64,000 bases of DNA from assembly GCA_035292685.1 (NCBI GenBank), contig DATDPP010000072.1, positions 1 to 64,000 on the forward strand, read 5' to 3'. Source of the stretch: JALYNX01 sp035292685. GTDB taxonomy: Bacteria > Actinomycetota > Acidimicrobiia > Spongiisociales > ZC4RG35. The notes under the pieces are model-generated. The model had not been told where the DNA came from. It ran no database searches and was given only the letters and a program-made list of their open reading frames with translations. Below, piece by piece: positions 42,031-51,180 of this stretch. The position numbers and the translations under genes were made by a program. Every line of letters starts with the position of its first letter. Position 1 is the first letter of the stretch.

Positions 42031-42791
42031 CCCGGGAGCGTCTGGATGTCGAACTGGTGCGGCGCGGGCTTGCTTCGAGTCGCGCCCAGGCGAAACGTTT
42101 GATCATCACCAGCCAGGTGGTCATCGTGGGTGGGGACGCGGCCAGGCCATCTTCGATGGTCGCCACCGAGACCGTGATCCGGGTGATCGGGGGCCAGCGG
42201 CGCTGGGTATCCCGCGGGGCAGAAAAGCTCCTCGCCGCGCTTCAGGCCTTCCCCATCGATCTGAAGGGCAAGCGGGTGCTCGACGTCGGCGCGTCAACGG
42301 GTGGGTTCACGGAGGTGGCACTCGAGGCGGGGGCAGCCCAAGTCACGGCCCTGGACGTGGGCCGCGGCCAGCTTCATGAGAGGCTCCGTGTCGACCCGCG
42401 CGTGGTGTCGATCGAGAGGACCAATATCCGAACCGCCTCCGTGGAGGAGCTCGACGGGCCGTTCCCGGTCGTGGTCGTCGACCTCTCGTTCATCTCCCTG
42501 TGTGTCGTCGCCGGATCGCTTTCCGCCTTGGCCGCGGAGAGCGCCGATCTGGTGGTCCTGATCAAGCCACAGTTCGAGGTGGGGCGGGCTGGGCTGGGTC
42601 ACGGAGGGATAGTGCGTGACCCAGCCACTCGCGCCCGGGCCGTGGTTAACACGGTCGATTGCCTGACGAGCACGGGCCTCGGAGCGCGGGGCCTCGTTCG
42701 ATCTCCTATCGATGGCGGGGACGGGAACGCCGAGTACCTACTCTGGCTTCGCAAAGGGGATGAGACCCTGAAGATGGAGGTACCGGGTTGA
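42027..42791 (+). CDS. tlyA: 16S/23S rRNA 2'-O-methyltransferase TlyA
   Basis: TlyA methylates C1409 of 16S and C1920 of 23S rRNA in mycobacteria and underlies capreomycin susceptibility. The 254-aa product combines an N-terminal S4 RNA-binding domain (RLDVELVRRGLASSRAQAKRL) and an RrmJ-like methyltransferase with VLDVGASTGGFTEVAL and IKPQFEVG. CTG 42027 is the only start that keeps the S4 domain whole: it makes a CTGA overlap and has AGGAG five bases upstream. The next in-frame start, GTG 42057, would cut into the S4 domain. The stop overlaps nadK (TTGA). Confidence 0.88.
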   Translation: MTRERLDVELVRRGLASSRAQAKRLIITSQVVIVGGDAARPSSMVATETVIRVIGGQRRWVSRGAEKLLAALQAFPIDLKGKRVLDVGASTGGFTEVALEAGAAQVTALDVGRGQLHERLRVDPRVVSIERTNIRTASVEELDGPFPVVVVDLSFISLCVVAGSLSALAAESADLVVLIKPQFEVGRAGLGHGGIVRDPATRARAVVNTVDCLTSTGLGARGLVRSPIDGGDGNAEYLLWLRKGDETLKMEVPG

Positions 42792-43558
42792 GGTTTGCCC
42801 TGGAGGTGCGTCAGGGTCGTGAGAGGGCACTCGAGTTCGCCGAAGTCCTCAAAGGCATCATCGTCTCCAGTGGCGGCGAGGTAGTTGACGCCGACGAGCC
42901 CGACATGGTGCTCGCGGTAGGCGGGGACGGGACCATGCTGGCGGCGGTTCAGCTCGCCCTCAGATCGGACGTGCCAGTTCTGGGGTTCAACCTCGGGACC
43001 GTCGGCTTTCTCACCGAAGCCGAGCCCGACCAGGTTGAAACAGTCGTCCAGCGCCTGCTGACCGGGGACTACCAGCTGCACGAGCGGATGACCATTGACG
43101 CCACTGTGAACGGGAGGACGGCCACCGGGGTCAACGATGTGGTCGTCGAGAAAGTCGACAGTCAGCGTCTCATCGACCTGGATGTGACCATCGATGGCTC
43201 CCGATTCCTGACCTATCGCGCCGACGGCCTCATCGTGTCGACACCGACGGGGTCCACGGCATACTCGTTCTCGGCGGGCGGGCCCTTGGTCGACCCCGAC
43301 CTCGATGCCATGGTGTTGTCACCGGTTGCTGCCCACTCGCTGTTCGACCGGCCATTGGTCGTTCCCGCCTCGAGGCGGATCGAGGTCACCGTGGTGACAG
43401 ACCGGCCGGTCAAGGTCTCAGTCGACAAGAACAGCCTGGGAAATCTGGCCCTAGGCGACCGGGTTCTGGTCACAAGAGGCTCGTCTCCCGCTCGATTCGT
43501 CACCTTCGGTGAACGGTCCTTTCCTTCCCTGCTGACGGAGAAGTTCGGGCTTCGTTGA
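42788..43558 (+). CDS. nadK: NAD kinase
   Basis: NadK phosphorylates NAD to NADP. The 256-aa product has VGGDGTML (the GGDG motif) near residue 40, GVNDVVVEK and the SPTGSTAYSFSAGGP nucleotide-binding motif near 155. The TTG start overlaps tlyA (TTGA). tlyA-nadK-recN is a conserved actinobacterial trio. Confidence 0.94.
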   Translation: MRFALEVRQGRERALEFAEVLKGIIVSSGGEVVDADEPDMVLAVGGDGTMLAAVQLALRSDVPVLGFNLGTVGFLTEAEPDQVETVVQRLLTGDYQLHERMTIDATVNGRTATGVNDVVVEKVDSQRLIDLDVTIDGSRFLTYRADGLIVSTPTGSTAYSFSAGGPLVDPDLDAMVLSPVAAHSLFDRPLVVPASRRIEVTVVTDRPVKVSVDKNSLGNLALGDRVLVTRGSSPARFVTFGERSFPSLLTEKFGLR

Positions 43559-45153
43559 TGTTGAAGCACCTTCGTGTTCGCAATCTGGGAGTGCTGGGAG
43601 ACGCCGAGATCGATCCCGAGCCGACCTTCACCGTCATCACCGGCGAGACCGGCGCCGGCAAGACGCTTCTCCTCGGAGCGCTGCGGCTGCTGACCGGGGA
43701 CAAGCCTCGCCCCGATGCTGTGGGGCCATTCGCCGCTGAGACCCAGGCGGACGGCCTCTTCGACGACGGGTGGGAAGAGCTGGGCGTGAGCCGGGTCGTG
43801 CCTCGTGACGGGAGGAGCAGGGCCTACCTGGAGGGCTCCCTGGTCTCGGCAGGAGCGCTCGAGGCACGAGTCGGCAAGCTGGTCGAGATAGTCGGCCAGC
43901 ACGACCAGTTGCGCCTGCGTCGCCCGGCTGCGGTACTGGAGTTGGTCGACAAGGTCCTCGACGAGGACGGCCTGGCGGCTAAGTCGGTCTATCAGACGAG
44001 TTGGAGGGCATATCGGGCAATCCTCGACGATCAGAAGAGCCTCGGTGGCGACCTCATGGCCCTCGAACGTGAGCTCGACCTGGTGGCCTATCAGGCGCGG
44101 GAGATCGAAAGTGCCGGTCTCCAACCCGGTGACGACGAGACTGCTGAGAACCTGGCGTCGAGACTCCGCAACGCCGAGGCGATCCAAATCAATCTCAGCT
44201 TCGCAGTCGAGCAGGCGGAGCTCATGGCCGATCTTTCCGGCGAGGTGGTGTCCTCCCTGCGGAAGATCGCCGACATGGATCCAAGTCTCGCGGCGACGGC
44301 GGCAGGCTGGGAGGGTGTCGCGGAGCAAGTCGTCGAGATGCTCCGTTCCGTCCGTGACTCCGCTGAAGAAGCTCGGGAGGACCCCGCGAGCCTGGCTGAG
44401 GTCGAGGAGCGTCTCACCGCTCTGGGAGACCTCAAACGAAAGTACGGCAAGACGATCGCAGACGTCATCGAATTCGGAGCCGGAGCTCGCGCCAGAGCCG
44501 ATGAGCTCGGGGCCCTGCTCGAACGCTCCACTGTCATCGACGCCGAGGTGGCGCGGGCCTATGAGAGACTTCTCATCGCCAGTTCCGAGCTGCGCGCCGC
44601 CCGGCACCGCACCGTCGCCGGCATCCAGGAGGAGGCTGGCGGCCACCTTCGGGCGTTGGGGATGCCAACCGCGTCTCTGGTGTTCACCCTGGAGGAGGTC
44701 CAGGCCGGCTCCACCGGCGGCGACCGCGTCGAGCTTCGATTCTCCTCGGACGACCGGCTCGAGGGCGGAGCAATCCAGGACGTTGCATCAGGCGGGGAAC
44801 TGTCACGCCTGATCCTTGCCTTACGACTTGCTACCCGGGCGGAGGCTGCAGAAACGCTCGTCTTCGACGAGGTGGACGCCGGGGTCGGTGGTGTGACCGC
44901 GCTCGCCATGGGGCGCAAGCTCGCCGAATTGGGACAAGTCGGCCAGGTTCTGTGTGTCACCCACCTGCCACAGGTAGCCGCCCACGCCGACTGCCACTAC
45001 GTCGTGAGACGGGACGGCGAGAGGGCCGAAGTGGTGAGAGTCGACGGCGAGGGCAGGTTGGAGGAACTGTCCCGGATGCTCGCGGGGCTTCCCGAAAGCG
45101 TTCGAGGCAAAGAGGCGGCGTCCGAGTTGTTGGAGTTGGCTCTCCAAGGATGA
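43558..45153 (+). CDS. recN: DNA repair protein RecN
   Basis: RecN is an SMC-like ATPase acting in double-strand break repair. The 531-aa product has Walker A TGETGAGKTLL near residue 28, a central coiled coil (about 150-350), ABC signature ASGGELSRL and Walker B LVFDEVDAGVGG. It is a little shorter than the typical 550-590 aa. ATG 43558 is preferred (TGATG with nadK); TTG 43555 is one codon earlier. Confidence 0.95.
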   Translation: MLKHLRVRNLGVLGDAEIDPEPTFTVITGETGAGKTLLLGALRLLTGDKPRPDAVGPFAAETQADGLFDDGWEELGVSRVVPRDGRSRAYLEGSLVSAGALEARVGKLVEIVGQHDQLRLRRPAAVLELVDKVLDEDGLAAKSVYQTSWRAYRAILDDQKSLGGDLMALERELDLVAYQAREIESAGLQPGDDETAENLASRLRNAEAIQINLSFAVEQAELMADLSGEVVSSLRKIADMDPSLAATAAGWEGVAEQVVEMLRSVRDSAEEAREDPASLAEVEERLTALGDLKRKYGKTIADVIEFGAGARARADELGALLERSTVIDAEVARAYERLLIASSELRAARHRTVAGIQEEAGGHLRALGMPTASLVFTLEEVQAGSTGGDRVELRFSSDDRLEGGAIQDVASGGELSRLILALRLATRAEAAETLVFDEVDAGVGGVTALAMGRKLAELGQVGQVLCVTHLPQVAAHADCHYVVRRDGERAEVVRVDGEGRLEELSRMLAGLPESVRGKEAASELLELALQG

Positions 45154-45198
45154 AGTCTTGGGTGAGAGCCGGGACCCGTGCTACATTGAAATCCCGTC

Positions 45199-46902
45199 AT
45201 GGACGGGCCCCTTTTCACACCAGAGAGCCAGCCCGGCTCCGAGGCCCCCGTTCCGGTTCCCACCAAGTACGTATTCGTCACGGGTGGCGTGGTCTCGAGT
45301 CTCGGCAAGGGGATCGCTGCCTCTTCCCTCGGCCGCCTCCTCAAGTCTCGTGGGTTGAGGGTGGTGAACCAGAAACTCGACCCCTACATCAACGTCGACC
45401 CGGGCACGATGAACCCGTTCCAACATGGTGAGGTGTTCGTCACCGACGATGGGGGAGAGACCGATCTCGATCTAGGCCACTACGAGCGATTTACCGGTGA
45501 GAACCTGAAGCGCACCTCCAATGTCACCTCGGGCTCGGTCTACCTCTCGGTCATCCAGAAGGAACGGCGGGGCGACTATTTGGGAGACACCGTTCAGGTC
45601 ATCCCCCACATCACCAACGAGATCAAGGATCGGATTCGCCGGGTCGGCGAGCAGGACGTCGATGTGGTCATCACCGAAGTGGGGGGAACCGTTGGCGACA
45701 TCGAAAGCCTCCCCTTCCTGGAGGCCATCCGCCAGTACGGAAACGAAGTGGGGCGGGAGAACGTCGTCTTCGTTCACGTGACCCTCGTTCCCTACATCGC
45801 CACGTCCGAGGAATTGAAGACCAAACCGACCCAGCACTCCGTCGCCGAGTTGCGCAGCAAGGGCATCCACCCCGACGTCATCATCGTCAGGTCCGACCGT
45901 GCGATCGACGAAGCGGTGCGCAAGAAGATCAGTCTCTTCTGCGACGTCGAGCCCAGGGCTGTCATCGCGGCACCGGACGTCGCCGACATCTACGAGGTTC
46001 CCCTGGTCCTTCACGAGGGCGGTCTCGACAACGTGATTTGTGACCGTCTTGGCCTGGTCACCGGACCCCCGGCCCTGGATGCGTGGAGGGCGATGGTGCA
46101 AAAGGCGCTGGCTGCCACCGAATCGGTGACGATCGGGATCGTGGGCAAATACGTCGACCTGCCCGACGCCTATCTCTCGGTGGTGGAGGCGCTGAAGCAC
46201 GGAGCCGCCGACCATGGTCTCCGCCTCGACCTCCGTTGGGTGCCCAGCGACGAACTGACGGGTCTTCTCGCCGATTCATATCTCGAGGGCCTGGACGGGA
46301 TCGTCATCCCCGGTGGATTCGGGTACCGGGGCGTCGAGGGCAAGATTCAGGCGATCAGGTATGCCCGCGAGAACGGGGTGCCCTTGCTCGGTTTGTGCCT
46401 CGGCCTGCAGTGCGCGGTGATCGAGTTTGCCCGCAACGTGCTGGGCCTCTCTGATGCCAACAGCTCGGAATTCGATCCGTCGACCCCGCACCCCGTCATC
46501 GACCTCATGGCGAGCCAGGAGGACGTCGAGGAGATGGGTGGGACGATGCGTCTCGGTCTCTATGCGGCCAAGCTGGCCGAAGGGTCCAAGGTGAGGGCCC
46601 TCTATGGGAGTGAGCTCGTCTACGAGCGCCATCGTCATAGGTGGGAAGTCAACAACAAGTATCGGAAGGACCTGGAGGCCGCCGGGATGCGACTCTCCGG
46701 GCTCTCACCGGACGACAACCTCGTCGAGTACGTCGAACTGGTCGATCATCCGTTCTTCATCGGGACCCAGGCTCACCCCGAATTGCGGTCGAGACCGGAT
46801 CGGCCCCACCCTCTGTTCTCGGGTCTGATCGAGGCCGCGGCCCGTTTGCGACGCGCCGCCGAGCGACCGGCGTTGGAGACCATCGACCTCACGGCCGATT
46901 GA
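45199..46902 (+). CDS. pyrG: CTP synthase
   Basis: PyrG converts UTP to CTP with glutamine. The synthetase half begins TKYVFVTGGVVSSLGKG and has KLDPYINVDPGTM. The glutaminase half has GLCLGLQCAVIE, with the nucleophile Cys. The 567-aa product carries a 22-residue N-terminal extension before TKYVF that is absent from most orthologues; a later start is possible but no good one is seen. Confidence 0.96.
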   Translation: MDGPLFTPESQPGSEAPVPVPTKYVFVTGGVVSSLGKGIAASSLGRLLKSRGLRVVNQKLDPYINVDPGTMNPFQHGEVFVTDDGGETDLDLGHYERFTGENLKRTSNVTSGSVYLSVIQKERRGDYLGDTVQVIPHITNEIKDRIRRVGEQDVDVVITEVGGTVGDIESLPFLEAIRQYGNEVGRENVVFVHVTLVPYIATSEELKTKPTQHSVAELRSKGIHPDVIIVRSDRAIDEAVRKKISLFCDVEPRAVIAAPDVADIYEVPLVLHEGGLDNVICDRLGLVTGPPALDAWRAMVQKALAATESVTIGIVGKYVDLPDAYLSVVEALKHGAADHGLRLDLRWVPSDELTGLLADSYLEGLDGIVIPGGFGYRGVEGKIQAIRYARENGVPLLGLCLGLQCAVIEFARNVLGLSDANSSEFDPSTPHPVIDLMASQEDVEEMGGTMRLGLYAAKLAEGSKVRALYGSELVYERHRHRWEVNNKYRKDLEAAGMRLSGLSPDDNLVEYVELVDHPFFIGTQAHPELRSRPDRPHPLFSGLIEAAARLRRAAERPALETIDLTAD

Positions 46903-46962
46903 GGCAGTGAACATTCCCGCCGTATAGCCTGATCGAGTGAAGACTCACAGGAGAAACGAACC

Positions 46963-48084
46963 TTGATCGTCGGCGTGCCCCGAGAGATCAAAACCGACGA
47001 GCACCGGGTGGCGATCACGCCTGTAGGGGTGCGTGAGTTGACCGATCGGGGCCACGAGGTGCTCATCGAGAAGGGTGCCGGCGAGGGCTCGAGCATCCAC
47101 GACGAGGAGTTTTCGACCCAGGGAGCGACCATCGTGCCCACCGCCGCGGAGGTGTTCGGCGGAGCCGAGATGATCCTCAAAGTCAAGGAGCCCCAGCCGG
47201 TCGAGATCGAGATGTTCCGGCCGGGTCAGATCCTGTTCACCTACCTCCATCTGGCTGCCTACCCGGACCTGGCTGCCGGTCTCCAGAACCGGGATGTCAT
47301 AGCCATCGCCTACGAAACAGTGCAGTTGCCCGACCGGTCGCTGCCACTGCTCGCCCCCATGTCAGAGATCGCGGGACGAATGGCCACCCAGGTCGGCGCC
47401 TACTTCCTGGAACGGACCCAGGGCGGGCGCGGTGTGCTGCTTGGTGGTGTCACCGGGGTTCGCCGGGGCAAGGTCGTGGTGATCGGCGGCGGGATGGCGG
47501 GATCGAATGCCGCGCTCATCGCCATCGGCATGCAGGCCGACGTCGTGGTGCTCGACACCGACATCGACAAGCTCCGGTGGCTCGACTCATTACATCAGGG
47601 GAGGGTGCTGACCCTTCATTCCAACAAGCTCACCCTCGAAGAACAGGTCCTGGACGCCGACCTGGTCATCGGGACCGTACTGGTGCCGGGAGCCTCAGCT
47701 CCCAAGCTGGTCACCGAGGACATGGTCCGCAGGATGAAGAAGGGGGCGGTCCTCGTCGACGTGGCCATTGATCAGGGTGGATGCTTCGAGACCTCGCGGG
47801 AGACCACCCACACCGACCCGGTCTATCAGGTCCACGACGTGGTCCACTATGCGGTGGGGAACATCCCCGGAGCGGTGCCCCACACCTCCACCTATGCCCT
47901 GACGAACGCCACCATCCGCTATGCGGTGAGCCTGGCTACCAAGGGGGTCGAAAAGGCTATAGCCGCCCACCCTGAACTTCTGGCGGGGGTGAATGTGGTT
48001 GGAGACGTCGTTTGCCATCCGGCCGTGGCCGAGAGCCTGGGCGTCGCCCACGTCTCACCCGTCGAGGCGCTCGCCTCGAGGTGA
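46963..48084 (+). CDS. ald: Alanine dehydrogenase
   Basis: Ald interconverts alanine and pyruvate with NAD. The 373-aa product begins MIVGVPREIKTDEHRVA and has the NAD-binding VVIGGGMAGSNAALIA near 168, and a C-terminal AVPHTSTYALTNATIRY typical of the family. The TTG start has AGGAG nine bases upstream. The stop overlaps xerD (GTGA). Confidence 0.95.
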   Translation: MIVGVPREIKTDEHRVAITPVGVRELTDRGHEVLIEKGAGEGSSIHDEEFSTQGATIVPTAAEVFGGAEMILKVKEPQPVEIEMFRPGQILFTYLHLAAYPDLAAGLQNRDVIAIAYETVQLPDRSLPLLAPMSEIAGRMATQVGAYFLERTQGGRGVLLGGVTGVRRGKVVVIGGGMAGSNAALIAIGMQADVVVLDTDIDKLRWLDSLHQGRVLTLHSNKLTLEEQVLDADLVIGTVLVPGASAPKLVTEDMVRRMKKGAVLVDVAIDQGGCFETSRETTHTDPVYQVHDVVHYAVGNIPGAVPHTSTYALTNATIRYAVSLATKGVEKAIAAHPELLAGVNVVGDVVCHPAVAESLGVAHVSPVEALASR

Positions 48085-48977
48085 GCCCGGGCTCGCCGAG
48101 TTTCCCTGCCTGCGTCGAGGAGTACCTGGTAGCCCTTCGTGTCGAGCGCGGTCTGGCCCTGAACACGATCAGTGCCTATCGCCGGGACCTCGATCAGTAT
48201 TCGGCCTTTCTCGAGGGGCGGGAACCCGACCAGGAGTTGGTGGAGGGATTCGTGAGTCATCTTCACGCCCGGGATCTGGCGATGTCGACCGTGAGTCGCA
48301 AGATCGCGGCGGTGCGTGGACTCCACCGCTTTTTGGTTGTCGAGGGGATGCGCCGAGCGGATCCAACCCTTCTCGTGGATTCGCCGCGTCGTCCCGATCC
48401 TTTTCCCAAGGCGCTGACTATCGATGAGACATTCCGCCTGATCGAAGCCCCGGATTTGTCGACTGCGCAGGGCCGGCGCGATTCGGCGCTTCTCGAGTTC
48501 CTCTACGCCACCGGAGCCCGGGTCTCCGAAACGGTGGGAATCGACCTGGGAAAGGTCGACCTCGAGGACCGTGTGGCCCTGGTCACCGGCAAGGGGTCGA
48601 AACAGAGATTGGTGCCGTTGGGGAGCAAGGCGGTCATCGCCATCGGACGTTGGCTACCGGATCGTCTGAGGCTGTTCGCTCGGGGCCAGCGCGGTGATCC
48701 GCTCTTTCTCAACATGAGGGGTCGTCGGCTGACCCGGCAGGGTGCCTTCGATGTGGTCCGAGCTAATGCATCCCGGGCCGGCATCGAGCCCCAAAAGGTG
48801 TCGCCACACGTGCTCCGCCATTCCGCTGCCACCCACATGGTGGAGTCCGGCGCCGATCTCAGGACCGTACAAGAAATCCTGGGCCACGCTACGATTAGCA
48901 CCACCCAGATCTACACGAAGGTCAGTGCCACCCATCTCGTGGAGGTCTACGTCCAGGCACACCCAAGGAGCCGTTGA
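48081..48977 (+). CDS. xerD: Tyrosine recombinase XerD
   Basis: XerD resolves chromosome dimers together with XerC at dif. The 298-aa product has an N-terminal SAM-like core-binding domain and a catalytic domain with Arg in ATGARVSE, Lys in GKGSKQRLVPLG, HVLRHSAATH, the LGHATISTTQIYT segment, and the tyrosine. GTG 48081 overlaps ald and gives the family's normal length; the upstream extension in the frame is not conserved-looking. The stop overlaps the next gene (TGATG). Confidence 0.93.
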   Translation: MSPGSPSFPACVEEYLVALRVERGLALNTISAYRRDLDQYSAFLEGREPDQELVEGFVSHLHARDLAMSTVSRKIAAVRGLHRFLVVEGMRRADPTLLVDSPRRPDPFPKALTIDETFRLIEAPDLSTAQGRRDSALLEFLYATGARVSETVGIDLGKVDLEDRVALVTGKGSKQRLVPLGSKAVIAIGRWLPDRLRLFARGQRGDPLFLNMRGRRLTRQGAFDVVRANASRAGIEPQKVSPHVLRHSAATHMVESGADLRTVQEILGHATISTTQIYTKVSATHLVEVYVQAHPRSR

Positions 48978-49327
48978 TGTCCTTCGACATCGCCAAGGCG
49001 AAGAAGGCGCTTCGAGAGGAGCGCACTCATCTCGTCCACCAGTTGGATGAGCTTGGTGCTGCCGAAACCGGGGACTTGCGATCGGATATCGACTTCGGGG
49101 GGAGCTTCGCCGACGCGGCTGCGGTCACTGCGGAGCGGACCGAGGTCTTGGGTCTCGTCGACTCTCTGAAGAGCCAGCTCGACAATGTCGACAGGGCGCT
49201 GGCTCACATCGAGGCGGGCACTTACGGGATCTGTGACAACTGTGGCAACGAGATCGACCCGGCCCGTCTCGATTTCCGCCCCGAGTCGGTTCTGTGCGTC
49301 AATTGCAAGACCAAGGTCGCAGGCTGA
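48977..49327 (+). CDS. DksA/TraR-type C4 zinc-finger protein
   Basis: The 116-aa product has a helical N-terminal hairpin (KAKKALREERTHLVHQLDEL, then LGLVDSLKSQLDNVDRAL) and a C4 zinc finger, CDNCGNEIDPARLDFRP then CVNC. It may bind RNA polymerase, as DksA does, though the tip acidic residues are uncertain. ATG 48977 has AAGGAG at 48964-48969 and makes a TGATG overlap with xerD. Confidence 0.85.
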   Translation: MSFDIAKAKKALREERTHLVHQLDELGAAETGDLRSDIDFGGSFADAAAVTAERTEVLGLVDSLKSQLDNVDRALAHIEAGTYGICDNCGNEIDPARLDFRPESVLCVNCKTKVAG

Positions 49328-49331
49328 TCGA

Positions 49332-49859
49332 GTGCCGGGCTCTCTGAGCCATCTGATCGGACGTTTCTTCGACGTACTTCGGGCTCGGCCCCTGATCGCC
49401 TCCGAGCGGTCTGCAGTCTCCAATTGGCTCGACGAACGTGAGCGCGCGACCTTCTTTGCCCAGTCGAATGCCGACCAGCGTCACGGCTTCACCGCGGCCT
49501 CGGTTGTGATTGCCTCGGGGGTGGCCGACCGGGCCACGATCAGGGCCGGGCTCCTTCACGACGTGGGAAAGCGCCACGCACGGCTCGGCGTGATCGGCCG
49601 GGTCGTGGCCTCCCTGCTGATTCTGTGTCGGATCCCGTTGCGGGGCCGTCTCCGCGCCTATCGGGATCATGGTGTGATCGCCGCGAGCGAGTTGGAGCTG
49701 ATGGGCGCCGAGCCATTGGTGGTCGATTTCGCCCGCTATCACCACGAGCACCGCCCGGTGACCATCGATATCGACACCTGGGACCTGCTGCAACGCGCCG
49801 ACAAGGCACCAAAGACCCGGAGCCGGAACCACCGAGGAATATCCTGGCCTCGCACCTGA
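49332..49859 (+). CDS. HD-domain phosphohydrolase
   Basis: The 175-aa product has an HD-type metal site: HGFTAASVVIA, then LLHDVGKRHARLG, and a distal H in YHHEHRP. It should cleave a nucleotide or phosphate ester. GTG 49332 lies four bases after the DksA-like stop. Its stop overlaps the scpA start (TGATG). Confidence 0.8.
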   Translation: MPGSLSHLIGRFFDVLRARPLIASERSAVSNWLDERERATFFAQSNADQRHGFTAASVVIASGVADRATIRAGLLHDVGKRHARLGVIGRVVASLLILCRIPLRGRLRAYRDHGVIAASELELMGAEPLVVDFARYHHEHRPVTIDIDTWDLLQRADKAPKTRSRNHRGISWPRT

Positions 49860-50623
49860 TGTCGTTCCATGTCAAGACCACCGTGTTCGAAGGCCCTCTG
49901 GATTTGTTGTTGCAGCTCATCTCAAAGCATCAGCTCGAGGTGACTGCGGTCGGGCTCACCGGGGTGGTCACCGAGTACGTGTCGTTTCTGGAGGAGATGA
50001 AGGGCATTGATATCGAGGTCACATCGGAGTTCACGCTGATCGCAGCCACCCTCATCCAGTTGAAGGCGCAGTCGCTGTTGCCGGGTCGCGGCGAGTTCGA
50101 TATGGATGAGGAGCTGGCGCTGATTGAAGAGCGTGACCGCCTTCTATCACGCCTGCTGGCCAGTGTGACGTTCAAGGATGTGGGTGCGGTCCTTCTCCGC
50201 CGGATGCAGCATGCCAACCGGTACGTGCCCCGGACCTCGGGTGTCGATCAGAGGATCCGGGTCGCGCCACCCGACTTCGCGCTTCCCCTCGACGCGCCGG
50301 ATCTGGCCGCGATCGCGCAACGGGTGTTCAGTCGGGCGGATGCCGAGCCCGATCTCGACCATCTCGACCTCGACCTCCCTTCCGTGGAGTCGGCCATCGG
50401 CGAGCTGCGAGGCAGGGTCGCTGAGATGACGATGGCGAGTTTCGACGAACTCACCGAGCACTGCCGGCGCCCGGTCGAAGTGGCCGCCTATTTCCTGGCC
50501 CTGCTCGAGCTGGCCCGATGGGGCCTGCTTGCCATCTCGCAGGCGGATTGGCTGGGCGAGATCCGGGTCGAGCACCGCGACATCGGCGGGATCGACCTGA
50601 CCTCAGAATGGGCTGTGTCGTGA
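49859..50623 (+). CDS. scpA: Segregation and condensation protein A
   Basis: ScpA is the kleisin of the SMC-ScpAB condensin. The 254-aa product begins MSFHVKTTVFEGPLDLLLQL, the SMC-binding N-terminus, and has IAATLIQLKAQSLLP and a winged-helix C-terminus ending FLALLELARWGLLA. ATG 49859 fits the domain start; the longer frame is not conserved. The stop overlaps scpB (GTGA). Confidence 0.94.
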   Translation: MSFHVKTTVFEGPLDLLLQLISKHQLEVTAVGLTGVVTEYVSFLEEMKGIDIEVTSEFTLIAATLIQLKAQSLLPGRGEFDMDEELALIEERDRLLSRLLASVTFKDVGAVLLRRMQHANRYVPRTSGVDQRIRVAPPDFALPLDAPDLAAIAQRVFSRADAEPDLDHLDLDLPSVESAIGELRGRVAEMTMASFDELTEHCRRPVEVAAYFLALLELARWGLLAISQADWLGEIRVEHRDIGGIDLTSEWAVS

Positions 50624-51180
50624 ACGAGGCGGCTGCGCTGGAGGCGGTTCTCTTCGTCACCGAAACGCCGGTGCCCGTGGGGGAGCTGGCGGAGGTCCTC
50701 GAGATCCCCAAGCAGAGGGTCGAAGAACTGCTCGAGGAGTTTGGCCGGGACCTGGAGGAGCGGGGCGCGGGCATCGTCCTTCGTTTCGTGGCCGGAGGTT
50801 GGCGTCTCTATTCACACCCTGACGCCTATCCGTATCTGGAGCGGTTCGCGACCTCGGCCACGGCGCGCAGACTCTCGCCGGCTGCCATCGAGACACTATC
50901 GGTGATCGCCTATCGCCAACCGGTGGCGCGGAGCCAGATCTCCGAGATACGGGGTGTGGACTCGGACTCCGCGGTGCGCACCCTGGAGCGTCTGGGGTTG
51001 ATCGAGGAGAAAGAGCGCCTCGACCTGCCGGGGAATCCTGCCGTCTATGTGACGACCGATGTCCTTCTCGAGAAGCTGGGTCTTGCTTCGCTGAGCGAGT
51101 TGCCGCCGCTCGCCGACCATGTCCCGCCCTCCGAGATCGTCGAATCCCTCGAGGAGACCCTTCGCCCCGGGTATGCGTGA
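50620..51180 (+). CDS. scpB: Segregation and condensation protein B
   Basis: ScpB forms winged-helix dimers that bind ScpA. The 186-aa product has LEAVLFVTETPVPVGELAEVL and GGWRLYSHPD, then LSPAAIETLSVIAYRQPVARSQISEIRG, which is diagnostic. GTG 50620 overlaps scpA. The gene ends right at the rluB ATG. Confidence 0.94.
   Translation: MNEAAALEAVLFVTETPVPVGELAEVLEIPKQRVEELLEEFGRDLEERGAGIVLRFVAGGWRLYSHPDAYPYLERFATSATARRLSPAAIETLSVIAYRQPVARSQISEIRGVDSDSAVRTLERLGLIEEKERLDLPGNPAVYVTTDVLLEKLGLASLSELPPLADHVPPSEIVESLEETLRPGYA

Noticed and set aside
43213..44646. 477-codon open frame antisense to nadK and recN
   Set aside because: It spans two well-supported genes on the other strand and has no domain.
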